From contig CP099852.1 in the NCBI GenBank assembly GCA_030062745.1, forward strand, positions 18,223,949 to 18,287,948: 64,000 nt of DNA. Direction: 5' to 3'. The notes beneath the pieces were generated by a model that saw nothing but the letters and a program-made list of their open reading frames with translations, had not been told where the DNA came from and did no database searches. This DNA comes from Capitulum mitella. Lineage: Eukaryota; Arthropoda; Thecostraca; Pollicipedomorpha; Pollicipedidae. Within the stretch, counting starts at the first letter, position 1, and every line of letters starts with the position of its first letter. Below, one piece after another: positions 46,756-57,128 of this stretch. The position numbers and the translations under genes are program-made.

Positions 46756-46932
46756 ATGGCTGGAGACCTGTGCGCCGCCGAGGCCGAGGCCGCCGACGGT
46801 TCCGACGGTCCCGAGGCCGCCGAGGCCAACGCCGGTTCCGACGGTTCCGAGGCCGACGCCGGTTCCGACGGTTCCGAGGCCGACGCCGGTTCCAACGAGA
46901 CCCTGAGAACCCGCAACGTTTTGGAACGCTGA
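46756..46932 (+). CDS. possible 58-residue acidic low-complexity protein
   Basis: An ATG opens a 58-codon frame, MAGDLCAAEAEAADGSDG..., with an Ala/Asp/Glu/Gly/Ser repeat in which AGSDGSEAD occurs almost exactly twice in tandem. It ends NETLRTRNVLER and a stop. The GC-rich 30-base minisatellite beneath it (GCCGGTTCCGACGGTTCCGA units) translates differently in other frames, giving Arg-rich or Ala/Ser/Pro-rich products; only this frame has a compact start and stop. I see no promoter or splice sites. It may be only a minisatellite. Function unknown. Confidence 0.25.
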   Translation: MAGDLCAAEAEAADGSDGPEAAEANAGSDGSEADAGSDGSEADAGSNETLRTRNVLER

Positions 46933-47827
46933 GACATCACGCGGACACTTAACAGCACTTAGATAAATAACGGTCCGTCACGATCTGCCCACACGATATT
47001 TGGTCGGCACCGATTTCGTAACAAAGATGGACGACGCCGTACCGACGGGACAACGCCCACCCAAGGACGGCTAACACGCTATGATGTTATCTGCCTGTGG
47101 TATTTTCACCGACTGCAAGTTACGTGTCTGGCAGAATCCGTCAGACTGAAAGTGCCAGCATTTAATCCGTGAGCATTTGCCTCCTACGAATGAATATGAC
47201 TTTTTCAGGTCGTTCGCAACTCATTACAATGCTCACGTTTTTGCCACGTTTTGCCACATTTTTACGCATGCCGCACTGTTGCCCTCATTTTAGTCATCAT
47301 GACATTTTCGGAGTTTCCCAGGAAAAAATCCACCCACTGGCCACATGTTGACGCCGTCACTGGATGTCCGACATGCGTGGTGCGTTAAGTGTTAGAAAGT
47401 GAAGCCGTGGCCAGCCTCTAGGTCCTGTGCGCCCCCCGCCAGAGCGGCGCACAAAACACGCCGGAGACCGGGTCGTCAGGATCAACGCAGAACACGCGAG
47501 CCAAACATCCAGGAAGAGGATCAGCTGTCTTCAAGGTCGCAAGGATGAGGTGCGCCCAGGCGGCCTTCAGTTGCCAAGGATTATGGCTAGCATGGCACCC
47601 TGATTTCCGAGAGTTCTTCTGAGGCCTGTTCAGCGTTATCGACGCAGGAACATGTTTCTTTTTCTTTTAGTTGGTATGGCCGATTCCATTTTGGGGATGT
47701 ACGTTGTCGTGCACCACTGTGAGGTCAGTAGCGTGTTCGGGAGCTGACGATGGAAGGGACCAATCGATGAAGAAGGACGTCTGTTATTCCGTGACGTCAT
47801 CTCATGGTGGGGACAGCCTTTCAAGCC
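46933..47827. other. unassigned
   Basis: No gene recognised. It lies downstream of the secreted-peptide gene (minus strand) and may contain its 3' end; I see no clear AATAAA on that strand near the stop. Confidence 0.35.
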
Positions 47828-47995
47828 TCAGGCCCAAAGACGGCCAGTTTCGGCTGGAGGGACCAGTGCCGTCAATGCACCACAAGGCACACCTACCGTG
47901 CCTACGCCTACGCCTAGACCTGGATTGTAGATCACACTGGTCGGCTTGGCCACCGCGACCGCCACCATGCCCAGGATAACGACTGCCACCTTCAT
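47828..47995 (-). CDS. small secreted peptide, host gene candidate
   Basis: The minus-strand frame encodes 55 residues. MKVAVVILGMVAVAVA is a textbook signal peptide (basic start, hydrophobic core, Ala-x-Ala end). A short mature part follows, KPTSVIYNPGLGVGVGTVGV..., with a Gly-Val repeat that recalls cuticle or extracellular-matrix peptides. The ATG lies seven bases after a good acceptor (ATTTCAG, 48003-48009). Upstream is a 22-base non-coding exon with initiator and TATA. The frame is clean and codon choice is GC-rich. It may continue differently if a donor inside the exon is used (for example GTAGGT after GGCACG), so the tail after GLGVGVGT is less certain. No family is recognised with confidence. 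It acts outside the cell if real. Confidence 0.6.
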   Translation of the reverse strand: MKVAVVILGMVAVAVAKPTSVIYNPGLGVGVGTVGVPCGALTALVPPAETGRLWA

Positions 47996-48002
47996 ACTGG
48001 AC

Positions 48003-48163
48003 CTGAAATCGACATAGAACGCTGAAATGCGCGGTAGTCGTTTGTTGTCGCCTGCGAGAAAGGACCGATTTGGTGTTCGACGCGATGCGATGCGATACGG
48101 TTCCACTTTGTGCACATGCGTCCTTAAAACCCTTGAATCCACGAAGTTGTTGCCTCAGCTCAC
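48003..48163 (-). other. intron in the 5' UTR of the secreted-peptide gene
   Basis: The donor is GTGAGC (48158-48163) after CTAAG. The acceptor is TTTCAG, ending at 48003 and preceded by TCTATGTCGAT. Length is 161 bases. Both boundaries fit animal consensus. Confidence 0.55.
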
Positions 48164-48217
48164 CTTAGCAGGTCTGAGTGTAACTGATCACTTTCAGATT
48201 ACGGACCACAAATAAAA
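48164..48217 (-). promoter_or_regulatory. TATA plus initiator and leader exon of the secreted-peptide gene
   Basis: On the minus strand TTTTATTT (48210-48217) lies about 30 bases upstream of TCAGTT (48182-48187), the arthropod initiator consensus. The spacing is right for a TATA/Inr promoter with a start near 48185. The leader exon would be 48164-48185 and ends at the donor. This spacing plus the splice signals is the main support for the gene. Confidence 0.55.
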
Positions 48218-48747
48218 TGGTAGTGAAATGAAAATGTTTTGATGGGCTGCAGCCATAAAACGAGTGTTTTGATTGGGACTGTGACCACGTGAAATCCCCA
48301 GTCACGTGCGGTTGTCCTGACGCCATATATAAATCCCGAAAATGGGAGATTTTCTCTTCAGCCATAGGCAAACGCCAGCATAGTCATTCAACCATATTTG
48401 CCTGCGTCAAAAATCGTCACCAAAAAGCCGTATGCCAGAAGGCATCACTCATCACTGTTAGCACTGGTGAGATAGACTGATGACAGAGCCTGTTTTTTTT
48501 TACCACCAGACACTGACTGCAAACAGAAATAAACATAAGAACACGCACACATGTGGGGTAAGACACATGTGCCAACCGTCCTTTAAGAAAAACAAAAGGT
48601 TTGCATCATTTCGGCACTACATGCGGTTACATCAGAAACAGGAATGCATGCAGAGCAGTTGACGATATGAACTGTCATTAAGTGAACAGAAGCTCGAAAA
48701 GAAAATCGACAGAAAAACTCAGTGTTCGCCATATATACGGATTTATG
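48218..48747. other. unassigned upstream region
   Basis: Upstream flank of the secreted-peptide gene on its strand. CACGTG-type sites occur near 48288 and 48302, and TATATATGG lies near 48325. No other gene recognised. Confidence 0.35.
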
Positions 48748-48749
48748 TG

Positions 48750-48816
<67 letters not shown>
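48748..48816. repeat. (TA)n microsatellite
   Basis: About 65 bases of TA dinucleotide with a GTA interruption near 48767. Confidence 0.97.
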
Positions 48817-48817
<1 letters not shown>

Positions 48818-48862
48818 CAGGAGGATGGTTACCAACTCACCTTTTCGTGCAAGTCTTGCTTC

Positions 48863-48904
48863 TTAGCCCGACGCCTGTGAACTGAAAACCCAGCGTCGGG
48901 CTAA
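48863..48904. other. perfect 12-base inverted repeat (hairpin)
   Basis: TTAGCCCGACGC (48863-48874) and GCGTCGGGCTAA (48893-48904) are exact reverse complements around an 18-base loop. It lies between the TA tract and a possible first exon. It could be a tiny fold-back element or an RNA stem-loop. Confidence 0.7.
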
Positions 48905-48930
48905 TCTCTTATATACTGGCTCCGTGAAGA

Positions 48931-49178
48931 ATGGAATTTTCCAGGCGCCCACCTGCGCGATCAGCTGTCACTCCTCACCGCGGAGCACCCACCCGAATCT
49001 GCGAGCACTACGCGGACGGCGCTCTTCCGCGAAATGTTGCACGGGAGGACGCTCCTCGCGACTCTGCTGAGGCCTTCTGCGGACGACTGGGCCGGGCAAT
49101 GAGTGTTCTCGATTCTGACGACGCGCTTTCTGCCGGCGGCTGTGAGGAAACCGGGACCAGAACCGAAATTTGCCGTTT
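48931..49178 (+). CDS. possible first coding exon, unrecognised
   Basis: TATATAC (about 48909) is followed about 20 bases later by ATG at 48931 and an open, GC-rich frame, MEFSRRPPARSAVTPHRGAP..., for about 82 codons to a consensus donor (GTTTG then GTGAGT near 49179). Read unspliced, the frame continues to 49287. Composition differs sharply from the AT-rich surroundings. No protein family is recognised. The ATG is rather close to the TATA box, and the minus strand carries an equally long frame, so confidence is low. Confidence 0.25.
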
Positions 49179-49287
49179 GGTGAGTTGGGCCCTGCAAATT
49201 CGCAGTGTTTTCCACGTTTTCACGCGGCAGATTAGATCGTTGTGTTTGGTTCGGACGTCCAGCTTCTCGAATGGAGTTCAGTGCTGA

Positions 49288-50758
49288 CACGCAGGTGTCG
49301 AAGGCTGGGGGGTTTGCTTCTGCTTTGGGATTGACATCTACCTCGCATTGACTGACTGACTGGTAATCCATCGCAGAACACCGTGACCTATGTGTCTTTG
49401 GAATCAAGCATTGTTTGCTCCTCACTTTTGGTAGACCTAGGACGCCTATAGCTCTATAGCTCTAAGATGCCTTGCAGTGCCTTCTGTTCGTAATTTCTGC
49501 GCCTTGGAACCGGCACACAGCGTTGACATCCCGGATTCGAAACGACAAAGACAACCCGATAGAACCGATTGGCCATTGCATAAACTTTTGTGATATCGAA
49601 ACAACGACCAGACACCGACTACAGGCTCTAAATGTAATTGATTTTCCATTCGTCCCTCGCTCTTCAGTGTATTTCTTCAACGTCTTTCGAGTCCATGCCA
49701 GAACAATGTCGTGAAAACGGCCATGCTTGCATTTCTCCATCTGATTCAAATTCACTTGTTCTTTGGTTATGGATGCTTCCTGCAGGACGGTGGTATGTGA
49801 CGATCAGTGTTATGTGATCCTGACAAATCATCGCATTGCGTTCCTTAAACGACACATTAGGTTCTCGCAGGTCAAATATGTCTTTGGAATTTTTCAAACG
49901 TAGCATGAATTCACGCTAGAACTGACGTTTAGTTTGATCAGACCAACCAAGTAGTTGCTGAGATATTATTTCATAAGTGAAAGAATATTAACCGCATTTG
50001 GCCACGGTCTGTGATATGGACAAAGCAAATGCGTACGCTCGAAGCACCCACATTATTCCTGAGATGTGGTTCGGATATAACAGAAGAAATGTTGCCTTCT
50101 CCCGACATCGCTAAAAAGGTGTTTTCGACCTCACCTTTGTCTTCGTTACGACCCCAAACGTGATGTCTGGTATGTCTTGAGATCGCGTGAAACAAGAATG
50201 CCGACCAGAATTTGAGTAATTCATATCTGTTCAACCATTCAGGAAATATATTGGGAAAAGGGAGGATAATTTCCGCCCCGTAATCTGTGACTCCAGATAC
50301 GACATCCAGTGGTGGGTTATACTCTTACTGACTTAAGTTCCAGGCTTTGGAAAAGAACATGCGACGTTTTTCCCGATGCTATCGTCTACAGACTTTCCAA
50401 TCTGTTGAGCACAGGTTATGCCCCAATGGGTGTCTTTGTTGATGAGAGAGCCATCATGTTCCGAGCCAGGATTGTCAAAGACGCACGACGCGGCACGAAA
50501 CGAACTCCGAGCGGGTTCCAGTCTCGGTCGGAAAACCCAGCTCTTCAGCCCAGCCTGCACAAAAATGCACCGGTTTTGACATCCTAGACTGTCTCGGTTT
50601 GCCATGGAACAGGCTGCCGTAAAACACGTTCTTTGGAGGTTTCAGATGTGGAAATTGCATTGCAGTCTTGGACCGTTGAACTTCGGTTAGTTAATCACCG
50701 AATAAGATCAAGTAATTTTCCCTCTTGTATGTCCGTTTTCATCTTGTTCTTTTCTCAT
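49288..50758. other. unassigned
   Basis: No gene, RNA or repeat recognised in about 1.5 kb. A short tandem CTATAGCTCTATAGCTCTA occurs near 49446-49464. Confidence 0.35.
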
Positions 50759-51913
50759 TTAACCTAATAACAATATGGAGAAAGGGCTTTAGAAGTCTCT
50801 CCGTATTTTTCTTGTCCTTTCCAGGGTTTGTAAAGTTTACCCAGGGGTGGAGCCAAACCAAGTTCGTAGGAGACACATCAGGCCGTTTTTGGCACAGCTG
50901 AAGGTGAAAGAAAAATACCTGCTAAGGCTCGGAACTGAAAGATAAAACTAAAAATGGCTTTTGTGCACAGAAAAGGCCGGGCAAGCATACAAAGTGGTTT
51001 TATTGTGCTGATGTCATTTCCCAAGATAAGGTCACGGTCAAGAGTTAAATTTGGGTTTGATATAAACATGTCTGACAGCAATTTCCAACATCAGAAATAA
51101 AAAGCCTATTTGACTCAGCGCAGTGTTCTCTACTTGCATCGAAGTTTCAGATCGGTCTCATGTTCGATCACGGACAAATGACCGAAAATGTTCGTCCGCG
51201 TACCCTTTATCACGACGGCCATAGGCCTTTTATAAATACATCTAAAAAAATAAAAAATAGCTGAGTTTTTAAAAATATAATCCATTCATATAGTTGCAAA
51301 CGTTTTCAAAGACTAAAAAATAAATTCAGGGCAATTCCATGTGACACTGAGGCTATTCGAGTTTAGGTCAAAGTTCGTATGCTGACCTGATGAACATGCG
51401 ACCATGACAGTTCCCTTTTTCATGCTCCGGGCGCCATCTGTGCCAACACTTTACAAACAGTGCAACACGGTTTGTACTTCTGAAGTGAAAACCAACTTGT
51501 AGAAGCCGAAAAAGGCATTTTAAGCCTTTTCGTCGATTCGGTAACAAAAAATATTTCTCCTATTTTTGAAGCTCTGTGAACACCTATGACTATTATCAAA
51601 ATTATAAACGTATGTACCCAGGGGAAAGTCCCATCGACCAACTTTCGATTAATGTCAGCTGCATCAGATTCAGTCCATTAACGCAAGAGTTATAACAAAT
51701 AAAATTTTCCCTTTTCACCTTTCCTCTTTATCTACCCCTTTCAAGATTTTCGAAACTATTTCCGGTAAACATGTAGTTTGCGTCATGGCAAATCGATTGC
51801 CGTTGGTTGCGATTAAACCGGACGGGTGGCTCTTGAGATCCCGGCAGGGGACGAATAAGGCCCCACCCATACGGGAGTGCATCCTAGCTTCATGGATACG
51901 GGAATAGGGATAA
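50759..51913 (+). mobile_element. family E, copy 4: divergent
   Basis: It starts at TTAACC. TTTCCAGGGTTTGTAAAG, CAGGGGTGGAGCCAAACCAA and CATCAGGCCGTTTTTGGC follow the order of family E, and it ends GGGAATAGGG then ATAA (51910-51913). The AGGTCA blocks are mostly degraded. An extra phrase (ATACGGGAGTGCATCCTAGC) sits before the right terminus. This is the oldest-looking copy together with 55954-57128. Confidence 0.65.
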
Positions 51914-52252
51914 ACAGTCTGCCACAGGAGAAATTCATGACCAATATCTAGTCTTCTCGTTGATTTTTTCTTTCCTTTCAGGCCCCGGTCTCAAAGGGCA
52001 TAGCCCATCAATACTCTGCCTGTATCCTGTAGTTCGGAGGGGACGGCAGCCATATTGCGTGGCGTTACTGCTCGCCCTTACGCCCAGGACCTGTTCGCAA
52101 TGACCGCTGCAATAAATATGCTACACAGGCGAGCTGTAGTCACCAGATCTCATCACATTTCCAAAATTGTTCCCACGTATTCGGTAAGTCGTCAGAACAA
52201 AATTGTCCAGGTTGGCTGTTCAACTACGCGAGAAAATTGCGAGCTTGCAGAC
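51914..52252. other. unassigned
   Basis: A short unassigned stretch between two TTAA elements. The 76-codon frame 52055-52285 runs into the next element and is not a gene. Confidence 0.4.
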
Positions 52253-53555
52253 TTAACACGCGCACTGAAAGGGGTCTTTTTGTGACCCCAGCTGTTTTTT
52301 TTTTTAAATATCGAAAATGGATCGAAGCTGGTTGCTGCTAATTCGTGACATTTATGGCAGTTAAATATCTCGTCGATTGACTCAGAAAAATCGAAAACCA
52401 GCCGGAATTTTTTTTAGTTTCAAGCATCTGAAGTCAAGCAAACATAACGAAAATAACAGCTGTCGCTGACAATTGGGAACTTTGTGCAAGGACCAGCGTT
52501 TTACATAAGATTACCGCTTGAAAACAACCAGACGACGCCATTCGAGCATATGTAATGGATGTTCCGAAACAAAAGCCGGGGTCAATAAGGGTCAAGGTCA
52601 TCAGAGGTCAAGGTCAGCCAGCTTGTGACCTGATCCAGATTTGCTTTGCAACATGTCGGTCTGTATGAATGAAATATGCATTCAGAGACTCTAATAAAAA
52701 CACTTGTGCGCACACTGATATGCTTACATATACCAGGTCAGTGAATGTCAAGGTCATCAAAGGCCAAGATCAAATATCTTGTGACCTAGTCCAGATTTGC
52801 TTTGCGACATGTCGATTTCTATGACATATGCATTCAAAGACCCTAATAAAAACACGTGTGTTCACATGGATACGCTTATATATAGCGGGGCCAATGCAGG
52901 TCAAGAGCATCAAAGTTCTGGGGCAAGAATTCGGTGGCCTGGTCCAGATATGTCCATTTGTATGAAATACGCATTCAAAGACCCTACTAAAAACACGTTC
53001 GGCACACCGATACTCATATGTATACACATATATACGTATACATAAATGCATAAGTCTACAAACGCTGGAAACTATAAAAAGACCGATGTTGGCTACCTTC
53101 ACTGAAAATGCGCCAAAAGATGCGTGTGGCGCTCTCATTTGCACTGAAGCTGTTCCGTGTTGCTCGAAATCTGATCTACAAAAGATGAAAAATGACGCCA
53201 TAGGTCAATGACCTCATATGTCGGCCCGAAATCCTCAGTCAAGACGTCAGATGAATGAAACTTGCATTTCACATTTTAACACTAAAACAAACACACTTTT
53301 ACGGTTGGAAAGTTGTAAGAAATGGCCTGTGCGGACCAAGAAGGTGTCAAAAGTTGACCTTTTTGACTCCACTGGAACTTGAAGATATTAACCTAGGGTC
53401 GTCAAAATTGCGCGCAATGTAAATTGTTATAGTCCCACCCTGTACATAAAATTTCATGTCTCTGTCTCTTTCCGTTTCCGAGACCGAAGGGGGCACTTTT
53501 GTGTCCCCACTTCCAGTGCGTGTTTGCGCGAAACCCCTTCCACCGCGCGGGTTAA
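52253..53555. mobile_element. family C: third TTAA-type non-autonomous element
   Basis: The left end is TTAA (52253-52256) then CACGCGCACTGAAAGGGGT. The right end, reversed, is TTAA (53552-53555) then CCCGCGCGGTGGAAGGGGT. These imperfect inverted termini and the TTAA duplication suit piggyBac-type mobilisation. Inside are three tandem units of about 150 bases and many AGGTCA sites. Only one copy lies in this window, so it cannot be confirmed by comparison. Non-coding. Confidence 0.6.
52585..53030 (+). repeat. three tandem units of about 150 bases
   Basis: Each unit has CAAGGTCATCA (or AAGAGCATCA), GTGACCT or GGCCTGGTCCAGAT, CATGTCG or TATGTCC, ATGCATTCA(G/A)AGAC and ACTAATAAAAACAC-like landmarks. 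Starts are near 52585, 52740 and 52895. The third unit is the most diverged. Confidence 0.8.
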
Positions 53556-54480
53556 GACAATGAAGATATCACATCAGTGGACGGTTTCTTCGCACAAGCC
53601 GATGAAATGGTGAGAAACAAATGGATTGGCGAAAGGCCCTTGCAATAAAGCAGAGCTAACGTCAATAGAAACAGCACGTGTGGACGGTAGCTTCGTTCTG
53701 GCTAGGCAACACTTTCGTCACTTGCACATTTGCAATAACTCCCAGCCAGGGAACGGAATGAAGATGGAGGAAGACATTTCTCTGGAAGCACAGCATTGCT
53801 GTACTCGATTCAAAGCCATCAGTCATTTGCACGATTATTTGCCGGTTCGACGTAACAACCACTGTCGTCACCATCATCCGCTTTGACCTCGAGGCCTGTT
53901 ATCAAGACGTTTTTTCGGTTGATTCTGATGGAAAACAGATTCGGCTTATGCGTCTCGTACCTTCCGACCCGAGGTAGCTGAGACCTAATCCGTCGTCTTG
54001 CGACTCAAACGCTCATGAGCTGAGGCCAGAATCCTCGCAGTTACATAACCAGCCCGCGACCGGTGGAAATGCGCGTGCTTTCGTCATCAGCTTAGTCATC
54101 AGAATGACGTCAAACTGCCCACAACTGGGATTTCACAAAAGAAAGACAATGGCAACGAACGTGCTGAAACGATCCCGTGGAAGGTGTTACCCTGTTATCA
54201 TTTGTCCAATGTGAAAAGCACATGAAATCCTCCTATCTAAACACTGAGCAAAAGGCTGATTTCGTGAACCCCGTGCCACTCAAATCTATGTTCTTCGTTT
54301 GATTAGGACCAGCTTATTTTGGTCTGTTTTTACGACGGTGCGCTTACAAAACATCATTTTAAATGCTTTTGTGTTTGTGATCTCATCAACAGTCGATGTT
54401 TTTGAATTTCCAGTCACTGTGGACGCACATCATGTTACAAGTTGCCAACGTGCAACATTTTGGGTATCCACGGACCTACT
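53556..54480. other. unassigned
   Basis: No gene recognised. The 86-codon frame 53626-53886 has no motif. Confidence 0.35.
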
Positions 54481-54639
54481 TTGTTTTGCTAAAAGAATCC
54501 CTTTGCTGGAGTTATTTAGAAGACACCCAAGACAGTTAAGACTGCGACTTCCTCCTCCATTTTTTATTTCAAAATGTGAATTGCTAATGATAATCTAAGG
54601 ATTCTGGGAGGAGAGAATACAAGAACTTTTGCTCATTTG

Positions 54640-54660
<21 letters not shown>
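54481..54660 (+). repeat. 180-base duplication, copy 1
   Basis: It begins TTGTTTTGCTAAAAGAATCC and runs into a TA tract. It is repeated at 54721-54900 with a single difference (54608 G against 54848 C). Confidence 0.97.
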
Positions 54661-54670
<10 letters not shown>

Positions 54671-54720
54671 CATGTATGTATGTATGTATATATATATATA
54701 TATCTATATATATATATATA
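54642..54720. repeat. (TA)n tract with GTAT interruptions
   Basis: The TA dinucleotide run that separates the two duplicated blocks. Confidence 0.95.
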
Positions 54721-54882
54721 TTGTTTTGCTAAAAGAATCCCTTTGCTGGAGTTATTTAGAAGACACCCAAGACAGTTAAGACTGCGACTTCCTCCTCCAT
54801 TTTTTATTTCAAAATGTGAATTGCTAATGATAATCTAAGGATTCTGGCAGGAGAGAATACAAGAACTTTTGCTCATTTGTAT

Positions 54883-54900
<18 letters not shown>
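54721..54900 (+). repeat. 180-base duplication, copy 2
   Basis: Offset exactly 240 bases from copy 1. After the block the TA tract changes to a TG run. The two identical peptide tails in overlapping frames come from this duplication. Confidence 0.97.
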
Positions 54901-54941
<41 letters not shown>

Positions 54942-54945
54942 GTAT
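54882..54945. repeat. (TA)n then (TG)n microsatellite
   Basis: About 20 bases of TA followed by about 40 bases of TG. Confidence 0.97.
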
Positions 54946-55505
54946 ATATTCCATAGCATGAGTGATATCGCAATGCCCTTCGCAATTTATGAACGCAAAC
55001 TGGTGGTTTTTTATCCGTCCCTGGGGGTTGATGGGTTTTCTGGATCCGTCCCTGGCGTCATACACCTTAGGTGAGTTGTGAAAAATCATTCTACTCGTGG
55101 AAGCCACGGAGCAATATGTGATACTCCTTGAATTACATTGTGTGGAAGTTATTTTCATGATAGTCTACTGAGTGCCTATTTGCGGCCCCCTGCATGTCCT
55201 ATGCCGACAGAACGCATTCTTGTCTTGTCGAAATAAATATCCTTGAAGCATAGAGCACACCAATTTCGATCATATCCGTTTCACGTAAAAAGGTGCGTAA
55301 GTTAGCTTTCTAAAACCACGTTGTTAACGCCACCTTTTGTCTCCCCAGATCCGTATTTGTCGCCATAAAATGTGACAACACGTCGCAATCACGACATGAT
55401 CAAGTAGAGAGCGAACGATGAAAGTCTGATTCGGTGATTGGCTTCTTAATGTGTTGCTTATCAACATTCCCGACCGCAGGAGCGCCGGTTTGAGTCGCAG
55501 CCTCT
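54946..55505. other. unassigned
   Basis: No gene recognised. Near 55020-55060 the phrase TCCGTCCCTGG occurs twice. Confidence 0.35.
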
Positions 55506-55627
55506 CAGGCCGACCGTCGCGCGGCGGTATTATTAATACGTATTAATAGTATCAATGCGATTACGATACGAAATAAATTACTATTAATAATACGAGATAA
55601 ATTAATAGTATTAATACGAACGTCGGT
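55506..55627. repeat. AT-rich palindromic stretch
   Basis: A perfect 18-base palindrome with half-site TATTAATAC at 55531-55548 is followed by repeated ATTAATA/TATTAAT words. Its two edges (GGCGGTATTATTAATACG, and reversed ACGTTCGTATTAATAC) are roughly inverted. It may be a hairpin or fold-back insertion. Confidence 0.6.
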
Positions 55628-55702
55628 ATTATCTGGACCTGAGCCCGGGACTTTTCGCTCACGGGGCGGGCGTTGCAACCACTGTACGGCGCATCCCCGA
55701 AA
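55628..55702 (-). repeat. tRNA-like sequence, possible SINE head
   Basis: On the minus strand, TACAGTGGTTGC resembles a tRNA A box and GGGCTCAGGTCC a B box, at plausible spacing. I cannot draw a full cloverleaf, so this is at best a tRNA-derived SINE or decayed tRNA. Confidence 0.3.
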
Positions 55703-55953
55703 TTCTGCTTCCAAGAGCATGGAAGAGAGTATTTTGGGAGGGCAGAACAAGTCACGGCATACGCCCAAACATGTCATCCCTCGGAAATTCCCCCTAAACC
55801 CGCCTCTGAGAAGTTCAGCAATGAGATTTTACCGCGTGTGGGCGAAAAGAGGTTGTGAAGATTAACCAGGTTTCATTGTTCTGTTTTACACCCATTAGAA
55901 AAGCTCAGAGAAAAGCTTCAGGCGGAGAGTTTAAGAAGCCCCCCAAAGACTTA

Positions 55954-57128
55954 TTAACTCTGCCGCCCAAAATAAAACAATGAAATAACTTCCGCTTAGC
56001 CCCATTCTGTGCTCCTGCCCGCTGCCTACGATTCCGTGTTGACCCCCTCTCCCCCTACCCTGCGATCTCAAAAACTATTGCTCCTACTTCCTAACGCAAA
56101 ACGGCGTTCGATAGCCTGTACCAAGATCTACATTTCTAAAAATGGTGAAAATTTCGAAGAGGGGGATGAAGCTCAAAACAAAGGTAAAAGCAGGGATTTA
56201 CTTTAGAAGTTTCCTGAACACATTTCATCGCCAATTTTGTTCTACTTGATATCATTCTTCCGACAGTTGAGAGACCTATCACATTGGAAAGGATAAGGTC
56301 GAGTTTCAAAATTCATAGGTGTATCCAGGGCAGATAAACACGGTTACACATTTCTGGGAAAGTTAATTCATTACACGATGTATTTTGGGTCTGACAAGCG
56401 CTCAGAAAATATTCCCATATGTGTCACATGCCATATATGCAAGTGGCAAATGCTTATAGACGGTTAAGCACCAGACAAAGACCAATAACTGTATGGTAGC
56501 TGTGCCTTACTCCGTAAATCGAGTCATAATTTAGCAGGGACAAGGAGAAATTAAATGCCCCTTTTTATGTCCACCTGGATCACCTCTCATTCTCATTTTC
56601 ACTTGAACATATGGCATGTCAAGCCCACTAAGCCTGTCACTGGACGAAATACTCACGGAAAAACTGACGTTTGGTGCCGCCCCTGGCAGTACATGTAGGT
56701 GAATTATATGCTTAAATTGGGATAGAAATGTCTTTATCGCTCGCTAGCTTTGTTTTATTTATACTTATAATGGACCATATCGCCAATGACCAACATTTTT
56801 CTCAAAAATACTGGAAAATGTTCAAGTTACAAATATTTCGGTCATTTGAACTGTTCGTATCATTATAAAGAACATCAAAATAGGACAAGACTACATCGAA
56901 GGGCACTATCTCCAGAAAGCGCGATATTCCTCAAACATACTTTCCAAAAACGTGTCCTAGAACTGTCTCTGGAAGAAATAAGTCTGAAATTTCGTCGCAA
57001 AATGTTAAAAAACACGTTTAAAAAAAGGCACCAAGTTTCGTGAAGCAGCTTCCAAAAGCCCAGGAATGACAAGCAAAAAGACAAAAAAGGGTTAGAATCT
57101 TCCCCTCCCCAGCACGGTTTGGGATTAA
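55954..57128 (-). mobile_element. family E, copy 5: divergent, reverse orientation
   Basis: The right boundary is GGGATTAA (TTAA 57125-57128). Inside, CACCAAGTTTCGTGAAGCAG and AGGAATGACAAGCAAAAAG match the family E start in reverse. Further left, GCGATCTCAAAAACTA and CTACATTTCTAAAAATGGTG match its far end (compare 37135-37230). The left boundary is set at TTAA 55954-55957 by length and is uncertain. Confidence 0.55.
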
